Source: Pseudomonadota bacterium (lineage in GTDB: Bacteria > Desulfobacterota > Desulfovibrionia > Desulfovibrionales > Desulfovibrionaceae). From it: DNA of 7,524 bases. The stretch spans positions 1-7,524 of the forward strand of contig JAEWCY010000004.1 of the NCBI GenBank assembly GCA_023390395.1, given 5' to 3'. The notes under the pieces were generated by a model. It saw nothing but the letters and a program-made list of their open reading frames with translations. It did no database searches and was not told the DNA's origin. Every line of letters begins with the position of its first letter. Position 1 is the first letter of the stretch. Shown here one piece after another: positions 6,298 through 7,524 of the stretch. The position numbers and the translations under genes are program-made.

Positions 6298-6633
6298 ATG
6301 TGGGCATGGTTGCGCGGCATCTGGCAGAAAATGGCCATCAAGAGGCGGCTGGCCCGGGACATCCATCCCGAGTCCTTCCGCATCATGGCCCTCGAACTGG
6401 CCGAACTGGCCGACCTGGCCTCCAAGGCCCGGCCCGAGGAACAGGCCTTCCAGCTCAAGGCCCGCCGCATCCGCGAGGAAATGCGCGAACTCGGACGCAT
6501 GGCCAAACGCCCCGAATTCCGGCTGCTGCCGTCCAAGAAACGGCTGGAACTGCGCGAAAGCCTGCTCTCCTCCCGGGAGCAGCTGCTCAAAACCCTCTCC
6601 GACGCGCCCGTGGTCACCACCACGCGCCAATAA
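6298..6633 (+). CDS. Small helical hypothetical protein, 111 residues
   Basis: I do not recognise the family. The protein is strongly basic near the start (KMAIKRRLARDIHPESFRIM) after a Trp-rich opening, MWAWLRGIWQ. It then has charged helix-forming stretches (LELAELADLASKARPEEQAFQLKARRIREEMRELGRMAK and LPSKKRLELRESLLSSREQLLKTL) and a short polar tail, VVTTTRQ. The pattern suggests two or three helices, perhaps a helical hairpin that oligomerises. No signal peptide is convincing, although the Trp-rich amphipathic N-terminus could touch a membrane. The ATG at 6298 is the only plausible start: no ATG, GTG or TTG occurs in frame in the gap upstream. The ribosome site is weak (GAGGA at 6282-6286, or GGA at 6288-6290). 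It lies 125 bp after the Yip1-like gene and 26 bp before the lipoprotein gene, so it is probably co-transcribed with the latter. Confidence 0.75.
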   Translation: MWAWLRGIWQKMAIKRRLARDIHPESFRIMALELAELADLASKARPEEQAFQLKARRIREEMRELGRMAKRPEFRLLPSKKRLELRESLLSSREQLLKTLSDAPVVTTTRQ

Positions 6634-6648
6634 CCGCCGACTCCGCCC

Positions 6649-6656
6649 AAGGAGGT
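6649..6656 (+). promoter_or_regulatory. Very strong ribosome binding site of the lipoprotein gene
   Basis: AAGGAGGT at 6649-6656 is an eight-base complement to the 3' end of 16S rRNA, with the GGAGG core four bases before the ATG at 6660. It is the strongest ribosome site in the window and fixes this start. It contrasts with the weak site of the gene just upstream, suggesting the lipoprotein is made in larger amounts from a shared transcript. Confidence 0.8.
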
Positions 6657-6659
6657 CCC

Positions 6660-7370
6660 ATGCGCCGCCTGCTCAACCGCCCCGGCCTGCCGCTCCTCGG
6701 CCTCGCCCTGTGCCTCCTGGCCGCCGCCTGCGCCGTGGAGCCCAAACTCTCCGACAAGCACACCGTCTACATCGACAACTACACCCGGCGCGGCAACCCC
6801 GAAGTCTACGTCGAGCCCCTGCGCTCGCCGCCCCGCCCCGTCAGCGCGCTCATCGTGCCCTTCCAGGTCACCCAGGACATCCCCGCCGCCCAGGAACTCG
6901 GCGAACAACTCACCCGCATCGTCTGGCAAACCTGGACCCGCGACCGCGTCTACCCCAAGCTCATCTACGAGGCCAACCTGCGCAACGGCACCACGCCCCA
7001 AGCCGTGGCCCTGGCCCGCAAAATGGGCCTCGACGTGGTCATCGTCGGCAAGTTCACCTACGTCATGTCCGGCGGCACCCGCGGCGACAGCGGCGTCTCC
7101 TTCACCTTCGACGTCATCGACGTCCAAAACGGCGAGCGCCTCTGGTCCATGGCCCACGCCGGCACCATGGAAACCGGCCTCACCGAAGACTACATCATCT
7201 TCGCCCGCAAAAACCGCATGCCCACCGACCCCCTGACCGCCATCACCGCCACCCTGGCCATGGACATGGGCGGCCCCATGACCAAATGGAACTACGGCTT
7301 CCGGCCGCCCCCTCCCGCCAGCCCCAACCCCACCCCGCCGCAGCCGCAGCCGGCCGGCGCTGGATCGTAA
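6660..7370 (+). CDS. Putative outer-membrane lipoprotein with TolB-N/CsgG/FlgO-like core
   Basis: The protein is 236 residues. The N-terminus is a lipoprotein signal peptide: basic MRRLLNRPG, a hydrophobic stretch, then LLAAAC with the probable lipidated cysteine at residue 24. The residue after it is Ala, so sorting to the outer membrane is expected by the usual +2 rule. The mature core (about 60-170) follows the alternating pattern of small periplasmic alpha/beta domains seen in TolB-N, CsgG and FlgO-type proteins. A strand, VSALIVPFQV, is followed by a helix, AAQELGEQLTRIVWQTW. Then comes LARKMGLDVVIVGKFTYVMSGG and the closing strands SFTFDVIDVQNGERLWS, where such proteins have D-x-x-x-G-x-x-LW. 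A Pro-rich tail (215-236) ends the protein. The exact family is not certain. FlgO is a flagellar outer-membrane lipoprotein in Vibrio, so a flagellar role is conceivable, but the distance from fliS makes this weak. It sits 26 bp after the small helical gene. Confidence 0.8.
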   Translation: MRRLLNRPGLPLLGLALCLLAAACAVEPKLSDKHTVYIDNYTRRGNPEVYVEPLRSPPRPVSALIVPFQVTQDIPAAQELGEQLTRIVWQTWTRDRVYPKLIYEANLRNGTTPQAVALARKMGLDVVIVGKFTYVMSGGTRGDSGVSFTFDVIDVQNGERLWSMAHAGTMETGLTEDYIIFARKNRMPTDPLTAITATLAMDMGGPMTKWNYGFRPPPPASPNPTPPQPQPAGAGS

Positions 7371-7381
7371 GCGAGGGAGAG

Positions 7382-7448
7382 CGGGGCGTTGCCCCGAACC
7401 CCACCAGGGCGTTGCCCTGGACCCACTGGGGGGAGTCACTCCCCCCAG
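7382..7448. repeat. Cluster of three hairpins, possible dispersed palindromic (REP-like) element
   Basis: Twelve bases after the lipoprotein stop, three perfect inverted repeats follow one another. CGGGGC-GTT-GCCCCG spans 7382-7396. CCAGGGC-GTT-GCCCTGG spans 7404-7420. CTGGGGGGAGT at 7426-7436 faces ACTCCCCCCAG at 7438-7448, effectively a stem of about nine pairs with a small loop. The first two share the 11-base core GGGCGTTGCCC at 7384-7394 and 7407-7417, a 23-base period. None is followed by a T-run. Such GTT-loop palindromes recall the dispersed intergenic repeats of Desulfovibrio-type genomes (recalled, not checked). It may also end or stabilise the upstream transcript. Confidence 0.65.
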
Positions 7449-7497
7449 GCCCCCCGTCCGGCGTGGTCGGGCGGGGAAAGCTGCGGTCACCGGGAGG

Positions 7498-7517
7498 TCG
7501 GTCGCGTAGCGGACCGA
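7498..7517. repeat. Inverted repeat at the right edge
   Basis: TCGGTC at 7498-7503 pairs with GACCGA at 7512-7517 around an eight-base interval that can add a GC/GC pairing with one bulged base. It is a modest hairpin at the end of the window. It may belong to the same repeat element as the three hairpins to its left or to the leader of a gene beyond the window. The rest of 7449-7524 shows no gene or clear site. Confidence 0.3.
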
Positions 7518-7524
7518 AGATGGG

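Noticed and set aside
4478..6307. A 609-codon open frame on the - strand, opposite the zinc-ribbon/Yip1 gene.
   Set aside because: The + strand has four zinc-binding cysteines and coherent membrane segments. The reverse product is low-complexity.
6156..7490. A 444-codon open frame on the - strand spanning the lipoprotein gene and the terminal hairpins.
   Set aside because: It runs through two well-supported + strand genes and a hairpin cluster and shows no family features.
7520..7524. ATG near the right edge, as the start of another gene.
   Set aside because: Only two codons are visible and there is no ribosome site at a suitable distance.

Overview
This window is a G+C-rich bacterial chromosome segment carrying the late (filament) part of a flagellar gene cluster, followed by a short run of envelope-type genes. 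All supported genes lie on the + strand. The flagellin type, the sigma-54 promoter in front of fliD, the gene order flagellin-fliD-fliS-glycosyltransferase, and the GTT-loop hairpins at the right end suggest a Gram-negative sulfate reducer of the Desulfovibrio/Solidesulfovibrio group. That placement rests on recall of such genomes and was not tested by any search.

Left region (1-2497): the window opens inside a flagellin gene whose N-terminal part lies outside it. The gene ends at a perfect 11-bp hairpin followed by five T residues, a clear intrinsic terminator. Three bases further on is a full-consensus sigma-54 promoter (GG at -24, GC at -12), followed by a ribosome site and fliD, the filament cap. 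Flagellin and fliD are therefore separate transcription units.

Middle region (2498-4565): fliS, the flagellin export chaperone, has a normal helical core plus an unusual 109-residue Ala/Pro-rich tail. A sigma-28-like -10 box lies in front of it. Next comes a two-part protein: an N-terminal nucleotide-binding-like region and a C-terminal GT2-type glycosyltransferase region. Its position beside flagellin, cap and chaperone suggests, without proving, a role in flagellin glycosylation.

Right region (4566-7524): a candidate sigma-70 promoter and a leader hairpin precede a membrane protein made of an N-terminal MJ0042-type zinc ribbon, a ~250-residue disordered linker and a C-terminal Yip1-like membrane domain. 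A short unrecognised helical protein and an outer-membrane-type lipoprotein with a TolB-N/CsgG/FlgO-like core follow, 26 bp apart and probably co-transcribed. The last ~150 bp are non-coding and hold three closely packed hairpins, two sharing the same 11-base core, resembling a dispersed palindromic repeat.

No tRNA, rRNA, CRISPR array, insertion sequence or attachment site was seen. The many long antisense open frames are best explained as shadows of G+C-rich coding sequence. I found no convincing new multi-gene system. The most unusual items are the FliS tail, the divergent glycosyltransferase, the zinc-ribbon/Yip1 fusion and the terminal hairpin cluster.
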